NCBI RefSeq assembly: GCF_031180965.1
Contig: NZ_JAPSLH010000008.1
Span: 92,661-156,660, forward strand
Direction of reading: 5' to 3'
Length of the DNA: 64,000 bases
From: Chelativorans sp.
GTDB taxonomy: Bacteria > Pseudomonadota > Alphaproteobacteria > Rhizobiales > Rhizobiaceae
Below are positions 46,998 through 56,298 of the stretch, piece after piece. The notes beneath the pieces are model-generated. The model made no database searches, had not been told where the DNA came from, and saw only the letters and a program-made list of their open reading frames with translations. The position numbers were made by a program, and so were the translations under genes. How positions within the stretch are numbered: the stretch's first letter is position 1; every line of letters starts with the position of its first letter.

Positions 46998-47030
46998 GAC
47001 ATTCCGCTCAAAGCGGAAGCAAGGACACCG

Positions 47031-47528
47031 ATGCAGGCTCCTCCCGTTCGCGACGACGGCTTACAGCTAGACGAAAGACGGCATCTCCAGCGGGCTTTCT
47101 GGTCCGTCGAACGGTTTGCCTGGGTCGTCTTCGCCCTGGTGCTGCTCCTGGCAATTGCAGGCTTTACCGGCTCAGGCGGCTACTTCTCCAAGGCAGAGGC
47201 GGCCTTCCCGGCCGGGCAGATTGAGTATCCGCGTGTGGCGCGGTGGGAGGCGTCCGACGAGGTCTCCGTCAGCTTCAATGGCGGCGCCGACAGGCACCGG
47301 CTGACCTTCGATCACACCTTCTTCGAATATTTCGAAGCCGAAGGCATCCACCCCGAACCTGAACGTATGACGACCGGACCCGACGGAGTCGTGATGGAGT
47401 TTGCGGCTGAGGAGCAGGCACCCGTCAAGGTGATCCTTTATCTGCGCGCAATGCATCCCGGCCTTGCCCAATACCGCGTGGGTCTGGACGGAAGCGCCGC
47501 CGGTGCCTCGACCCTGGTCCTGCCATAG
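47031..47528 (+). CDS. single-pass membrane-anchored hypothetical protein
   Basis: 165 residues: a cytosolic N-terminus, one membrane helix (AWVVFALVLLLAIAGFTGSG) and an extracytoplasmic beta-rich domain (YPRVARWEASDEVSVSFNGG, VMEFAAEEQAPVKVILYLRA). No domain recognised. It lies 9 bp ahead of a DUF421/YetF gene and is probably translated from the same mRNA, suggesting that the two proteins work together. Confidence 0.75.
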   Translation: MQAPPVRDDGLQLDERRHLQRAFWSVERFAWVVFALVLLLAIAGFTGSGGYFSKAEAAFPAGQIEYPRVARWEASDEVSVSFNGGADRHRLTFDHTFFEYFEAEGIHPEPERMTTGPDGVVMEFAAEEQAPVKVILYLRAMHPGLAQYRVGLDGSAAGASTLVLP

Positions 47529-47537
47529 GAGAAGCGG

Positions 47538-47987
47538 ATGGACTCCGTCATTCGCGGTATCGTTATCTACCTCTTTCTTCTCGTGGTCGTGCGGCTTTCA
47601 GGACGGCGGACGCTTGCCGAAATGACGGCCTTCGATTTCGTTATCATCCTTATCGTTGCAGAGACGACGCAGCAGGCGCTGTTGGGAGACGACTTTTCGC
47701 TCACCAACGCATTCCTCCTGATCCTGACGCTGTTTGTCACGGATATTGCCTTCTCCTATTTCAAGCAGTGGTCTCCGAGGTCGGCGGAGCTGATGGACGG
47801 GGTTCCGACGGTGCTGATCAGCCTAGGAAATGTAGACGAGGAGGCGCTGACGCGGGCGCGGGTGAGCCTTGAGGACGTGCTGGAGGCAGCCCGCGAACAG
47901 CACGGGCTGGAGCGGCTCGATCAGATCAAATTCGCCGTTCTTGAGGTGGGCGGCAATATCAGCATCATACCTGCCGAAGCGAAGTGA
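47538..47987 (+). CDS. DUF421/YetF-domain membrane protein
   Basis: 149 residues. Membrane helices at the N-terminus (GIVIYLFLLVVVRLSG, MTAFDFVIILIVAETTQQAL) and the YetF soluble domain (SAELMDGVPTVLISLGNVDE, LEDVLEAAREQHGLERLDQI). The family is widespread and of unknown biochemical function. Preceded by GGAGAAGCGG. Terminal gene of the stress island. Confidence 0.87.
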   Translation: MDSVIRGIVIYLFLLVVVRLSGRRTLAEMTAFDFVIILIVAETTQQALLGDDFSLTNAFLLILTLFVTDIAFSYFKQWSPRSAELMDGVPTVLISLGNVDEEALTRARVSLEDVLEAAREQHGLERLDQIKFAVLEVGGNISIIPAEAK

Positions 47988-48041
47988 GGCATCGAGGTGC
48001 GACGTTGACACAGCCTCGTCCGCACTCCAGGGCGGGAAGTC

Positions 48042-48965
48042 TCAACTGCCCGCAAGCAGTGCCTCGACTTCGGCCAGGCTCGGCATCGACGGCGCAGTCC
48101 CCGGCCGGGTGACGGAAATCGCGGCCACCGCGCAACCGAAACGGACCGCTTCTTCCGGCGAACGACCGCTTGCGAGGCCAACCGCAAAGCCGCCGTTGAA
48201 GGCGTCGCCCGCGCCCGTGGTCTCCACGACCGGGCCGGCGTTAAAGGCCGGCACATGGCGCGCTTGCCTGCCGTCGTGAAGCAGCGCGCCTTTCTCGCCG
48301 AGCGTTATGACCGCCGCGCCGACGCCCTTGTCCAGCAGTGCCGCGGCGGCACGTTCGGCATCGGCTTTGGAGACCACCCTGATCCCGGTCAGTTGCTCGG
48401 CCTCGGTTTCGTTCGGCGTCGCATAGTCGCAGAGGGCGAAGATCTCCGCCGGCAGCTCGGCGGCCGGCGCAGGGTTGAGGATGGTGGTGACGCGCGCCTC
48501 GCGCGCGATCCTGAGCGCGCTCAGCGCCGCCTCGATCGGCTGCTCCAGCTGGGTCACGAACACCCCTGCCGAGCGAATGAGATCAGCCTTGGCGTCGATA
48601 TCCTCCGCCGAGAGCAGCATCGCTGCGCCCGGGCAGACGATTATAGCGTTGTTGCCGGTCCCTTCCTCGACAAAGATGTAAGCGGCGCCGGTATAGCTTT
48701 CCGGCGTCTCGATCACCGCCGGCACAACGCCCGCCTCACGCCAGGTCTTCAGCGCCATCTCCGCAAAAGGGTCCCGGCCAAGCCGGGTGATGAAGCTGAC
48801 CTCGCAGCCCAGCCGCGCGGCGGCCACCGCCTGGTTGGAGCCCTTTCCGCCGGGGCCAAGCTTGAAGCCGGAGCCCAGAACGGTCTCGCCCATGCGCGGG
48901 GGGCGTTGGGCGCGATAGGCGGTGTCGGCTACGAACACGCCCAGAATGACGATCGGCTTGCCCAT
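48042..48965 (-). CDS. rbsK: ribokinase / PfkB-family sugar kinase
   Basis: 307 residues with both PfkB signatures: N-terminal LGPGGKGSNQAVAAARLG and C-terminal ETTGAGDAFNGGFAVGLASG with the catalytic Asp. Phosphorylates D-ribose or a related furanose at C5. The adjacent FucU-type mutarotase (7 bp upstream on the same strand) and the ABC transporter divergent to it make a pentose or deoxyhexose substrate likely; the exact sugar is not determinable. Confidence 0.87.
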   Translation of the reverse strand: MGKPIVILGVFVADTAYRAQRPPRMGETVLGSGFKLGPGGKGSNQAVAAARLGCEVSFITRLGRDPFAEMALKTWREAGVVPAVIETPESYTGAAYIFVEEGTGNNAIIVCPGAAMLLSAEDIDAKADLIRSAGVFVTQLEQPIEAALSALRIAREARVTTILNPAPAAELPAEIFALCDYATPNETEAEQLTGIRVVSKADAERAAAALLDKGVGAAVITLGEKGALLHDGRQARHVPAFNAGPVVETTGAGDAFNGGFAVGLASGRSPEEAVRFGCAVAAISVTRPGTAPSMPSLAEVEALLAGS

Positions 48966-48971
48966 GGGAGG

Positions 48972-49427
48972 TCAGTCTCGTTCCGGGGGAATGACACCCT
49001 TGCGGAAGGCGAAGCAGCCATAAAACCGGCGCTCGCCGGTCTGGATCACGCAATAGGCTTTCTTCGCCCTTTCATAAAAGGCATAGCGCTCCACCCCGAT
49101 AAGCGGCCAGGAGCGTCCTTCCGCGGCGTCGACGACCTGCTGCACCTCCTGCTGGACGGGCAGGATCTCGTCCGGCTTGCCCACAACCTCCATGCGCGCG
49201 GCAGCATCATCAACGAACGTGTCGAGCGGGTATACGGAGAGTACCGCCGCAGCGGCTTCCGCTGCCGTCACATTGTCGATGCGCAGGAGTTTTCCGAGCC
49301 GCGTCTGCCGGGCGATCGAGTCGGACGGGAAGTTGGTGTCGGCGATGATGAGGTCGTCCCCATGTCCCATCGCCCTCAGCGCGAACAGGACCTCCGCATT
49401 GAGAAGCGGGCTTATTCCCTTGAGCAT
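48972..49427 (-). CDS. RbsD/FucU-family sugar mutarotase
   Basis: 151 residues. MLKGISPLLNAEVLFALRAM, GHGDDLIIADTNFPSDSIAR and GERRFYGCFAFRKGVIPPE mark the RbsD/FucU pyranase fold with catalytic His and Asp. The FucU branch (L-fucose mutarotase) is more likely than RbsD. GGGAGGGGAGAG precedes the ATG at 49427. Supplies the anomer needed by the transport or dehydrogenase step of the locus. Confidence 0.87.
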   Translation of the reverse strand: MLKGISPLLNAEVLFALRAMGHGDDLIIADTNFPSDSIARQTRLGKLLRIDNVTAAEAAAAVLSVYPLDTFVDDAAARMEVVGKPDEILPVQQEVQQVVDAAEGRSWPLIGVERYAFYERAKKAYCVIQTGERRFYGCFAFRKGVIPPERD

Positions 49428-49758
49428 CTCTCCCCTCCCAAAGAGCGCCTGCCGGCGCTGCATCCTCCCGGCGCTGGTTGCGCCGCGGCCGAAGAACAGA
49501 CGAGCGGCGGCGCGATGTCAATTGCAAAGACCGCTTAGGCCAATGGATTTCCCTCCCGGCCGGCGGCCCGTTTGTTGACTTTGCTCCAGCTTGGCTCATA
49601 CTCCATAGAGGCTTGAAATGTCGGGAGGAATATACGGGGAGGGGGCGCGGGCCGCAGCAGGGCGGAGCCTGTCTGAGCGCCGCACGGAAGCCATATCCAG
49701 ATCCTCGATCCGCATAATCGCAAGCCGAAACAAGGCAGCGTGAGGGAGGAGTTATCGA
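49428..49758. promoter_or_regulatory. 331-bp divergent regulatory region of the sugar locus
   Basis: Contains no gene. A forward promoter is visible as TTGACT (49575-49580), a 16-base gap and CATACT (49597-49602), with start near 49609, followed by about 150 bases of leader to the ABC binding protein (GGGAGGAG at the end). No reverse promoter or operator was clearly recognised, and no regulator gene is encoded in the locus. Confidence 0.5.
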
Positions 49759-51432
49759 ATGAAGGTGCACATCTATGAGCGGCTCATGGCCATGCAGGCG
49801 AGCCGCCGCCGCATATTGAAAGGCGCCGCCGGAGCGGGCGCCCTGGCGCTGGGAGCGAAGGGTGGCCTCGGCGCCCTTATGACGCGGGCCTCCGCGCAGG
49901 AAAATCTTCGCGCCGAGATCCTGAAGATTCCCGGCGTGGGAGCGGGATCGCCGACGGATGCGGATTGGCAGCGTGTAGGCGAACTGTGCCTCGGCGGCAC
50001 CCGCCAGACGGTTCAGGAGGGGGAATTCCAGGGCGTGGAGCTTACCTTCATGGGGCTCAACAACCAGAACCTGCACAACTTCCTCTTCCGCGGCTTCCTG
50101 AAGCCCTGGGAGGCCTATACCGGCGCCAAGATCAACTGGATCGATCTTGCCCAGGCCGACTACAATGCCCGCCTGCAGCAGTCGATCGCCACCGGCACGG
50201 TCGATTTCGACGTGCTCGAGATGGGCGCGCCCTTCGAGGGAGACGTGTGCGGAAAGGGGCTCGCCTCGGAGGTACCGGATTGGGTCAAAAGCCTGATCGA
50301 CATGGACGACTATGTCGATTACCTCAAGGCCCCGGTCGGCACGTGGGACGGCAAGCTTTACCGCATCTCCATCGACGGCGATTGCCATACCTTCTGCTAC
50401 CGCACGGACTACTACGACAATCCCGAATTCGCTGCCGCCTGGAAGGAATCGGGCGGGCAAGGCGAATGGGCGCCGCCGAAGACCTGGGCCGAAGTTCAAG
50501 CCCATTCTGCCTTCCTCAAGGGGAAGAAGGACCCTCTAACCGGGCTCGACGCCCATGGTTTCCTGGATCCGCTTAAGGGCTGGGGCGGCTTCGGTTTCTA
50601 TTTCCTGGAGGACCGAGCGACCGCCTATGCCAAGCATCCGGACGATCCGGCCTGGCTTTTCGACCCCGATACGATGAAGCCGCGCGTCAACAATCCGGCA
50701 TTCGTACGGGCGATCCAGGAGGTCATGGACAACATGGCCAACCAGCCGCCGGACCAGATCAACGCGGACCCGAACACGACCGCCTTCCAGCAGTTCCTTG
50801 CCGGCACCGGCGATATGCTGACCTGGTGGGGCGATGTCGGCGCGAGCGCCCGGACTTCCGACAGTTCCGTCATTGGCGACGTGATCGGCTTCGACATCCT
50901 GCCCGGCTCGGAGGATGTCTACAACTCCAAGACCGGCCAGTGGGAAAAGCTCGCCTCCGGCGCGAACTATGCACCCAACATGGCCTATATCGGCTGGGGC
51001 GTTTATGTAATGGCGCGCGTCGACGGCGACGAAAAGAAGAAGAAGGCTGCATGGTCCGCCGCGGCGCATCTGGGCGGCAAGGACATTTCCCTCTGGATGT
51101 CCGCTTATCCTTCCGGATTCCAGCCCTACCGCAACTCCCATTTCAACTACGACGAATGGGAGGCAGCGGGTTACGACCGCGCCTTCATCGAAGATTATCT
51201 CGGCTCCAATCTCGACAGCTACAATCATCCGAACGCTGCCATCGAGCCGCGCATCCCCGGCATCTTCCAATACTATTCCGTGGCGGAGGACGAACTGGCG
51301 AAGGGCTATGCCGGTCAATACAAGTCGGCTCAGGAAACCGCCGACGCCATTGCCGCGGCATGGGAGAAGATCACGGACCAGATTGGCCGGGAAAGCCAGA
51401 TTCAGCTCTACAAGGCCTCGCTCGGCCTTTAG
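49759..51432 (+). CDS. ABC sugar transporter, Tat-exported substrate-binding protein
   Basis: 557 residues. The twin-arginine signal SRRRILKGAAGAGALALGAK indicates Tat export, unusual for ABC sugar-binding proteins and often linked to folding or cofactor-dependent folding. The mature part is CUT1-like (FRGFLKPWEAYTGAKINWID, GTWDGKLYRISID, TAFQQFLAGTGDMLTWWGD). It starts the forward operon with two permeases. GGGAGGAGTT precedes ATG 49759. Substrate unknown; the neighbourhood points to a deoxy or rare sugar. Confidence 0.85.
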   Translation: MKVHIYERLMAMQASRRRILKGAAGAGALALGAKGGLGALMTRASAQENLRAEILKIPGVGAGSPTDADWQRVGELCLGGTRQTVQEGEFQGVELTFMGLNNQNLHNFLFRGFLKPWEAYTGAKINWIDLAQADYNARLQQSIATGTVDFDVLEMGAPFEGDVCGKGLASEVPDWVKSLIDMDDYVDYLKAPVGTWDGKLYRISIDGDCHTFCYRTDYYDNPEFAAAWKESGGQGEWAPPKTWAEVQAHSAFLKGKKDPLTGLDAHGFLDPLKGWGGFGFYFLEDRATAYAKHPDDPAWLFDPDTMKPRVNNPAFVRAIQEVMDNMANQPPDQINADPNTTAFQQFLAGTGDMLTWWGDVGASARTSDSSVIGDVIGFDILPGSEDVYNSKTGQWEKLASGANYAPNMAYIGWGVYVMARVDGDEKKKKAAWSAAAHLGGKDISLWMSAYPSGFQPYRNSHFNYDEWEAAGYDRAFIEDYLGSNLDSYNHPNAAIEPRIPGIFQYYSVAEDELAKGYAGQYKSAQETADAIAAAWEKITDQIGRESQIQLYKASLGL

Positions 51433-51456
51433 CGGAGCAGAACAGGCGTGTGACGA

Positions 51457-51479
51457 CCGGCGGCCGGCATGGCCGCCGG
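51457..51479 (+). other. GC-rich hairpin after the binding-protein gene
   Basis: CCGGCGGCC (51457-51465) and GGCCGCCGG (51471-51479) form a 9-bp stem with a 5-base loop, in the gap before the first permease. No T tract. It may stabilise the upstream mRNA so that binding protein exceeds permease levels. Confidence 0.4.
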
Positions 51480-51531
51480 CTGCCGTAGAGCCGTCCGAGA
51501 GGTGCTTCCTTGAACGTGACAAAGGCCTTGT

Positions 51532-52662
51532 ATGGATAACGCGGCGGCGCTTCCTCTCGTTCTGGACCAGGTCGTCCGGTCGGACCCGGTGTCGCACGGG
51601 CGGCGGCGGCTGGGGGCGGCCATCTTAGCCGCCGGCTCGCTCATCCTTGCTGCAATTCTGATCCTGCAGATCCTCTATAAAGCCGACGCAATAGCCTTCG
51701 GCTTCGTGACATGGCGTCCCGTGCTCTATGCGTATCTTCTCTGGGCCGTCACGCTCGGCATTTCGCAGGTGCTGCGGCGGGGCGAGGCGGGCGCCCGGGC
51801 CCTCTTCGTATTGCCCGCCATCCTGTTCATCATCTCGATGGTGGTTTTTCCGCTTCTCTTCGGCCTCTACATCTCCTTCACGGATTGGAATCTCTCCTCC
51901 ACCATGGGCCGAAGATTGAACGGCTTCGATAATATCCGCCAGATGTGGCGCGATCCGTTCTACTGGAACGCCCTCTACAACATGGTGCTGTACACGCTTG
52001 CGGTGCTGGTGGAGTACGCCATAGCCTTCGGCCTGGCGCTGTTGCTCCACTCGCAGATCCGGGCGCGGAAGTTTTTTCGCGTGGTCTTCCTCCTGCCGCT
52101 GATGCTTTCGCCGGTGGCCGTGAGCTGGATGGTCGGCAAATCCATGATGGAGATACGCTTTGGACCGGTGGCGAACTTCGCCCGCTGGCTTGGCTGGGAC
52201 ACGCCCGCCTTCTTCACGGATCCCTGGTTCGCCAGGATCTCTATCATGGTGATGGATGCGTGGACCTTCATCCCGCTCATGATGATCATGCTTTTGGCCG
52301 GCCTGCAGGCGGTTCCGAAGGAGGTTACGGAGGCCGCCAAGGTCGATGGCGCGAATTCCTGGCAGACCTTTTGGCGCGTGGTCTTTCCGTTGACCTTGCC
52401 GGTCTCCATCACGGCGATCCTGATCCGCATCATCTTCAAGCTGAAGATCGCCGACATCATCATCAACGTCACCTCCGGCGGACCTGGTGGAGCCACGGAT
52501 TCGGTAACGAGCTTCATTTTCCGCGAGTACCGCGATCGGTCTAACGTCGGTTACGGGACGCTGCTGGCGATGGTCTATCTCGTGATGATCGTGGTCTTCC
52601 TGACCGTGCTCCTCAACCTGTTCGGGCGCTGGATGCGCGGCTACGACCAGCAGGAGGCTTGA
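51532..52662 (+). CDS. ABC sugar transporter permease, MalF-type
   Basis: 376 residues with about seven membrane helices and the binding-protein-dependent transport motif EAAKVDGANSWQTFWRVVFP near residue 265, which docks to the ATPase. It begins 99 bp after the binding protein and ends 3 bp before the second permease. Works with the MalG-type partner as a heterodimer. Confidence 0.88.
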   Translation: MDNAAALPLVLDQVVRSDPVSHGRRRLGAAILAAGSLILAAILILQILYKADAIAFGFVTWRPVLYAYLLWAVTLGISQVLRRGEAGARALFVLPAILFIISMVVFPLLFGLYISFTDWNLSSTMGRRLNGFDNIRQMWRDPFYWNALYNMVLYTLAVLVEYAIAFGLALLLHSQIRARKFFRVVFLLPLMLSPVAVSWMVGKSMMEIRFGPVANFARWLGWDTPAFFTDPWFARISIMVMDAWTFIPLMMIMLLAGLQAVPKEVTEAAKVDGANSWQTFWRVVFPLTLPVSITAILIRIIFKLKIADIIINVTSGGPGGATDSVTSFIFREYRDRSNVGYGTLLAMVYLVMIVVFLTVLLNLFGRWMRGYDQQEA

Positions 52663-52665
52663 ACG

Positions 52666-53595
52666 ATGGCCGTTCTCGGAAGTCGCTTTGAGGATGCGGT
52701 GCCGATGGAAACGGGCCAGGATCGTCTCCGCCGGATCCTCGTGCGCACGATCGTCTACGGCATCCTGGCAGCATGGGCCTTCATCTGCCTGTTCCCGATC
52801 TACTGGACGGTCACGACCTCCTTCAAGCTCGCGCCCAATGTCATGCAGGGCCACCTGATCCCCTTTGTGGATTTCACGCCGCAATGGCGCGGGTGGCAGT
52901 CCCTCGGCCTTTCGCCGGACTCCATCTTCCAGACGTCAACGGTGCGCGCGGAATTCGTGAAGCGCTTCATGAACAGCGTTGTCGCCTCGCTCTCCGCCTC
53001 CTCGCTCGCCCTCATCTTGGGTTCGACGGCGGCCTATGGGCTCACGCGTTTCAACTACCGATTCCTCTGGATGGGGAACAAGGACATTTCCTTCTTCTTC
53101 CTTTCGCAGCTGATCCTGCCGCCGGTAGTCCTGGCGCTCCCCTTCCTGGTCCTCTACAAGGAACTGGCGCTGCTCGACTCCCTCGTCGGACTGATCCTGC
53201 TCTATACGCTGATGGTGCTGCCCATCGTGATCTGGATCATGCGCGACCAGTTCCGCGGCATTCCCGTGGATTTGGAAGAGGCGGCGCTGGTCGACGGGCT
53301 TTCCACCTGGGGGGCGTTCCTGCGCATTGTCGTGCCGATCGCGCTTCCGGGCATGGTGGCAGCCTTCATTCTCTCGCTGATCCTCTGCTGGAACGAGTAT
53401 TTCTTTGCAGCACTGCTCACGAGCACGGATGCCAAGACGCTGCCGGTGATGGTGGCGAGCCAAACGGGCAGTCAGGGCATCAATTGGTGGTCGATGGCGG
53501 CGCTCTCGACGGCAGCGATTGCGCCGCTCGTCATCGTCGGCATTCTTCTCGAGCGCTATATCATCGCCGGTATGGCAACGGGCGCGGTGAAGTAG
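52666..53595 (+). CDS. ABC sugar transporter permease, MalG-type
   Basis: 309 residues, six membrane helices; cytoplasmic EAA motif at EEAALVDGLSTWGAFLRIVV. Lies 3 bp after the MalF-type gene and ends the operon. No ATP-binding subunit follows; the next gene is on the opposite strand. The ATPase must be shared from elsewhere, as for MsmK/UgpC-type multitask ATPases. Confidence 0.88.
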   Translation: MAVLGSRFEDAVPMETGQDRLRRILVRTIVYGILAAWAFICLFPIYWTVTTSFKLAPNVMQGHLIPFVDFTPQWRGWQSLGLSPDSIFQTSTVRAEFVKRFMNSVVASLSASSLALILGSTAAYGLTRFNYRFLWMGNKDISFFFLSQLILPPVVLALPFLVLYKELALLDSLVGLILLYTLMVLPIVIWIMRDQFRGIPVDLEEAALVDGLSTWGAFLRIVVPIALPGMVAAFILSLILCWNEYFFAALLTSTDAKTLPVMVASQTGSQGINWWSMAALSTAAIAPLVIVGILLERYIIAGMATGAVK

Positions 53596-53667
53596 GGCCA
53601 CCCTTCATTGGATCGATCGGCGAAACAGGTCCGGATGGCGGCGGCGTAAGCCTCTGCGCTCGAGGGC

Positions 53668-55170
53668 TCAAGCCGGCCGTGACAGCGTCGCCATCAAGTC
53701 GCGCGTCTGATCATAGATGCGGCGGAACACACCGTACTGCCGCTCATACGCCGCCGCGTGCTCTCTGCGTGGCGAGATCGTCCGCACAGCTGGATTCCAG
53801 GCCGCAATCTCTTCCTTCCTTGCATCGCCGACCGCCACCGCCGCGAGAAATGCATCGCCATACGACGCGCCGATCGTCCTGGCGCGGATGATCTGGTCCA
53901 CGCCGGAGATATCTGATGTCGCCTGCGCCCAGACCTCGTTCCTGGTGCCTCCGCCCACTGCATAGATGGCCTGCGGCGGCCAGCCGAGCTCGCGATAGGT
54001 ATCGATGATATGGGTCGTCCCGCAGGCGATCCCTTCGAGCATTGCCCGGTAAATGTCGCCGCGCGTATGCGTGAGGTTCAGCCCGAATATGACGCCCTTG
54101 GCGTCCGGGTCGTGGATCGGCGTTCGCTCGCCCGAAAAATAGGGCAGGAATACGAGCCCGTTCGCGCCGGGCGGTGACGCCGCCGCCTCGCCGGCCAACG
54201 CCGCGAAAGCTTCCTCCTCCGGCAGCTCCCCAGCGAAATGGTCGCGGAACCAGTGCGTAAGCGTCCCGCTCGTGGCGAGCCCCCCCATCGAGGCATGTTC
54301 GTTTGCAAACAGCCATGGCGCGTACCAGAGCCGCCCATCGCGGATGCGCTCCGCGGAGAGCATGATGGTGAAGATGGTCGAGCCGTACATGATCATCATG
54401 TCGCCCGGCGAAAGGACGCCGACGCTGAGCGCCTCCGCAGCCGCGTCGATCGTGCCGGCCGTCACAGGCGTGCCCTCCGCAAGGCCGGTTTCGCCCGCAG
54501 CTTTCGGGGTCACCTTGCCGGCGATTTCGGTCGTCCAGAGAAGATCGGGAAGTTGGTCCCGGCGGACGATGTCAGGCGCCAGGTCGAGCGTCCAATCCTG
54601 CTTCTCGACATCATAGAGCGGGCTGGAGCTCGCCGCCGAGTAATGGTCCAGGACGAAGTGCCCTGTCAGGCGGTAGTTGATATAGCTCGTCGAATTGAGA
54701 AACTTTGCCGACCTCTCGTAGAGCTCCGACCGGTTGTTCTTGAGCCACAGGATTTTCGGCCCGACCGACTGCGAGGTGAGGGAATTTCCGCAGCGCCCAA
54801 GGATGGTCTCGGTGCCGATCCGCGCGTTGAGGAGCTCGATCTCGCGCGCAGCCCGCGTGTCGACGCCGTAGAGGATGGCGTTGCACAGCGGCTCGCCCGC
54901 GGCATCGACCGGCAGCATGCATGGGCCGATGGCGCTGCAACCCACCGCGCGGATGCTCCTAGGATCGATGCCTGTATCGCCAAGCAGCTTGCGCGTCACG
55001 AAGACGAAGTCACCCCACCAGTCTTCTCGCGCACGGTGCTCGGCCCAGCCTGGCTGCGGCACGAGCATCTTGTGTGGCCGCGCAGCACTTGCGACGATCG
55101 CGCCTGTCTCGTCCACGAGCACGCCTTTGGTCTCGAACGTGCCGATGTCGACGCCGAGATAATGGTTCAT
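53668..55170 (-). CDS. FGGY-family carbohydrate kinase
   Basis: 500 residues. ASKHA kinase with phosphate motifs DIGTFETKGVLVDETG at the N-terminus, TAGTIDAAAEALSVGVLSPG, and the FGGY-C signature (AVGGGTRNEVWAQATSDISG). The Asp in TIDAAAEA is the catalytic base position. Related to xylulokinase and ribulokinase; sugar identity is uncertain. Overlaps the M42 peptidase stop by 4 bp (ATGA). Confidence 0.88.
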   Translation of the reverse strand: MNHYLGVDIGTFETKGVLVDETGAIVASAARPHKMLVPQPGWAEHRAREDWWGDFVFVTRKLLGDTGIDPRSIRAVGCSAIGPCMLPVDAAGEPLCNAILYGVDTRAAREIELLNARIGTETILGRCGNSLTSQSVGPKILWLKNNRSELYERSAKFLNSTSYINYRLTGHFVLDHYSAASSSPLYDVEKQDWTLDLAPDIVRRDQLPDLLWTTEIAGKVTPKAAGETGLAEGTPVTAGTIDAAAEALSVGVLSPGDMMIMYGSTIFTIMLSAERIRDGRLWYAPWLFANEHASMGGLATSGTLTHWFRDHFAGELPEEEAFAALAGEAAASPPGANGLVFLPYFSGERTPIHDPDAKGVIFGLNLTHTRGDIYRAMLEGIACGTTHIIDTYRELGWPPQAIYAVGGGTRNEVWAQATSDISGVDQIIRARTIGASYGDAFLAAVAVGDARKEEIAAWNPAVRTISPRREHAAAYERQYGVFRRIYDQTRDLMATLSRPA

Positions 55171-56267
55171 GGGAGTTCGTCCCGATCGAGACTGAAGGAT
55201 GGTCCGATGGAGCCGATGGCGGCGACCAGCAGCGTCGTCAGCTGCTCAAGGTCGCCGAGGTCGCATATCTCGAGCGCCGAATGCGAGTACCGCATGGGGA
55301 ACCCGACATCGATCGTCGCCACCCCGCCGCCGACAAGCTGGACGTAGGACGTTTCGGTCAGCGCTCCGACATGGGCGCTGCGCTGCAGCGGCAGCTTTTC
55401 CCGGGCGGCAGTGGTCTCGAGCAGCCGCACCAGCCCCGGATGCGGAATCGTGCCGTTGAGCGTGCCGCGACCGTGGAAGGAATAGAGGCTCATGGCCGGC
55501 CCGCCGCCAAGCTTCACGTTGCCGCGATAGCCCATATCCGGCGTATCGGTGGCGAGCAGCAGGTCGATCTGGATGGCAATGTCGGGCTTCAGCACCTGCG
55601 CCGCCGTGACCGCACCGCGCAGGTTGAACTCCTCTTGCACCGAGAAGACGAGATGCACGGTTGGGCGCGGATGGAGGTTGCTTATCTCTCGTCCCACCTC
55701 CAATACCACGGCACAGCCTGCACGGTCGTCGATCGCCGTGCCGGCGATGCGGTCACCAGCGAGCGCGATAGCGCTCGGGCGGTAGACGACGGGCGTGCCG
55801 ATATCGACGCCGGCAGCCACAACCTCTTCGGCGGTCGAGAAGCCTGCGTCGATATGGAGGTCTTGGTATGGCACGACGCGGTATTTCTCCTCGGGCGTCG
55901 TCGCATGGTGGCTCTTGTTGGCGATCACGCCCGGCCGATCCTTCTCCGGCGCGACACAAAGGAGCACGGGCTGAGCGGCAAGCGCCCGCTCCGGCACGCC
56001 CCCCAGACGCTCGATGCGGATGAAGCCGCCGGCCTCAATCTTGCGGACGATGAAGCCGAGCTGGTCCATATGGGCAAAGAGCATTACGCTCGGCGCATCC
56101 TTGTCGCCCTCGATCGTGGCGATCAGGTTGCCGAGCATGTCCGTTCGGGAAACGATGCTGAGCTCCGCAAGCCGCTCCTTCAGATAGCGCCGCACGCGGT
56201 CCTCGTAGCCGGCAAGTCCGGGGATGAGCATCAGCTCCGTGACGAGCTTGCGCAGGCGGTCTTTCAT
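55167..56267 (-). CDS. M42-family metallo-aminopeptidase / endoglucanase-like
   Basis: 366 residues. Dinuclear-metal fold motifs: MLFAHMDQLGFIVRKIEAGG, GTAIDDRAGCAVVLEVG, VFSVQEEFNLRGAVTA, where VQEEFNLRGA stands in for the usual xxEEVGLRGA. Such proteins are aminopeptidases or, in some annotation, cellulase-like; in this sugar locus a deacylase or glycopeptide-acting role is conceivable but not shown. Overlaps the FGGY kinase start; BtpA precedes. Confidence 0.85.
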   Translation of the reverse strand: MKDRLRKLVTELMLIPGLAGYEDRVRRYLKERLAELSIVSRTDMLGNLIATIEGDKDAPSVMLFAHMDQLGFIVRKIEAGGFIRIERLGGVPERALAAQPVLLCVAPEKDRPGVIANKSHHATTPEEKYRVVPYQDLHIDAGFSTAEEVVAAGVDIGTPVVYRPSAIALAGDRIAGTAIDDRAGCAVVLEVGREISNLHPRPTVHLVFSVQEEFNLRGAVTAAQVLKPDIAIQIDLLLATDTPDMGYRGNVKLGGGPAMSLYSFHGRGTLNGTIPHPGLVRLLETTAAREKLPLQRSAHVGALTETSYVQLVGGGVATIDVGFPMRYSHSALEICDLGDLEQLTTLLVAAIGSIGPSFSLDRDELP

Positions 56268-56298
56268 CAAGGCTCCATCCGGCTGGATCGGAAAAGGG

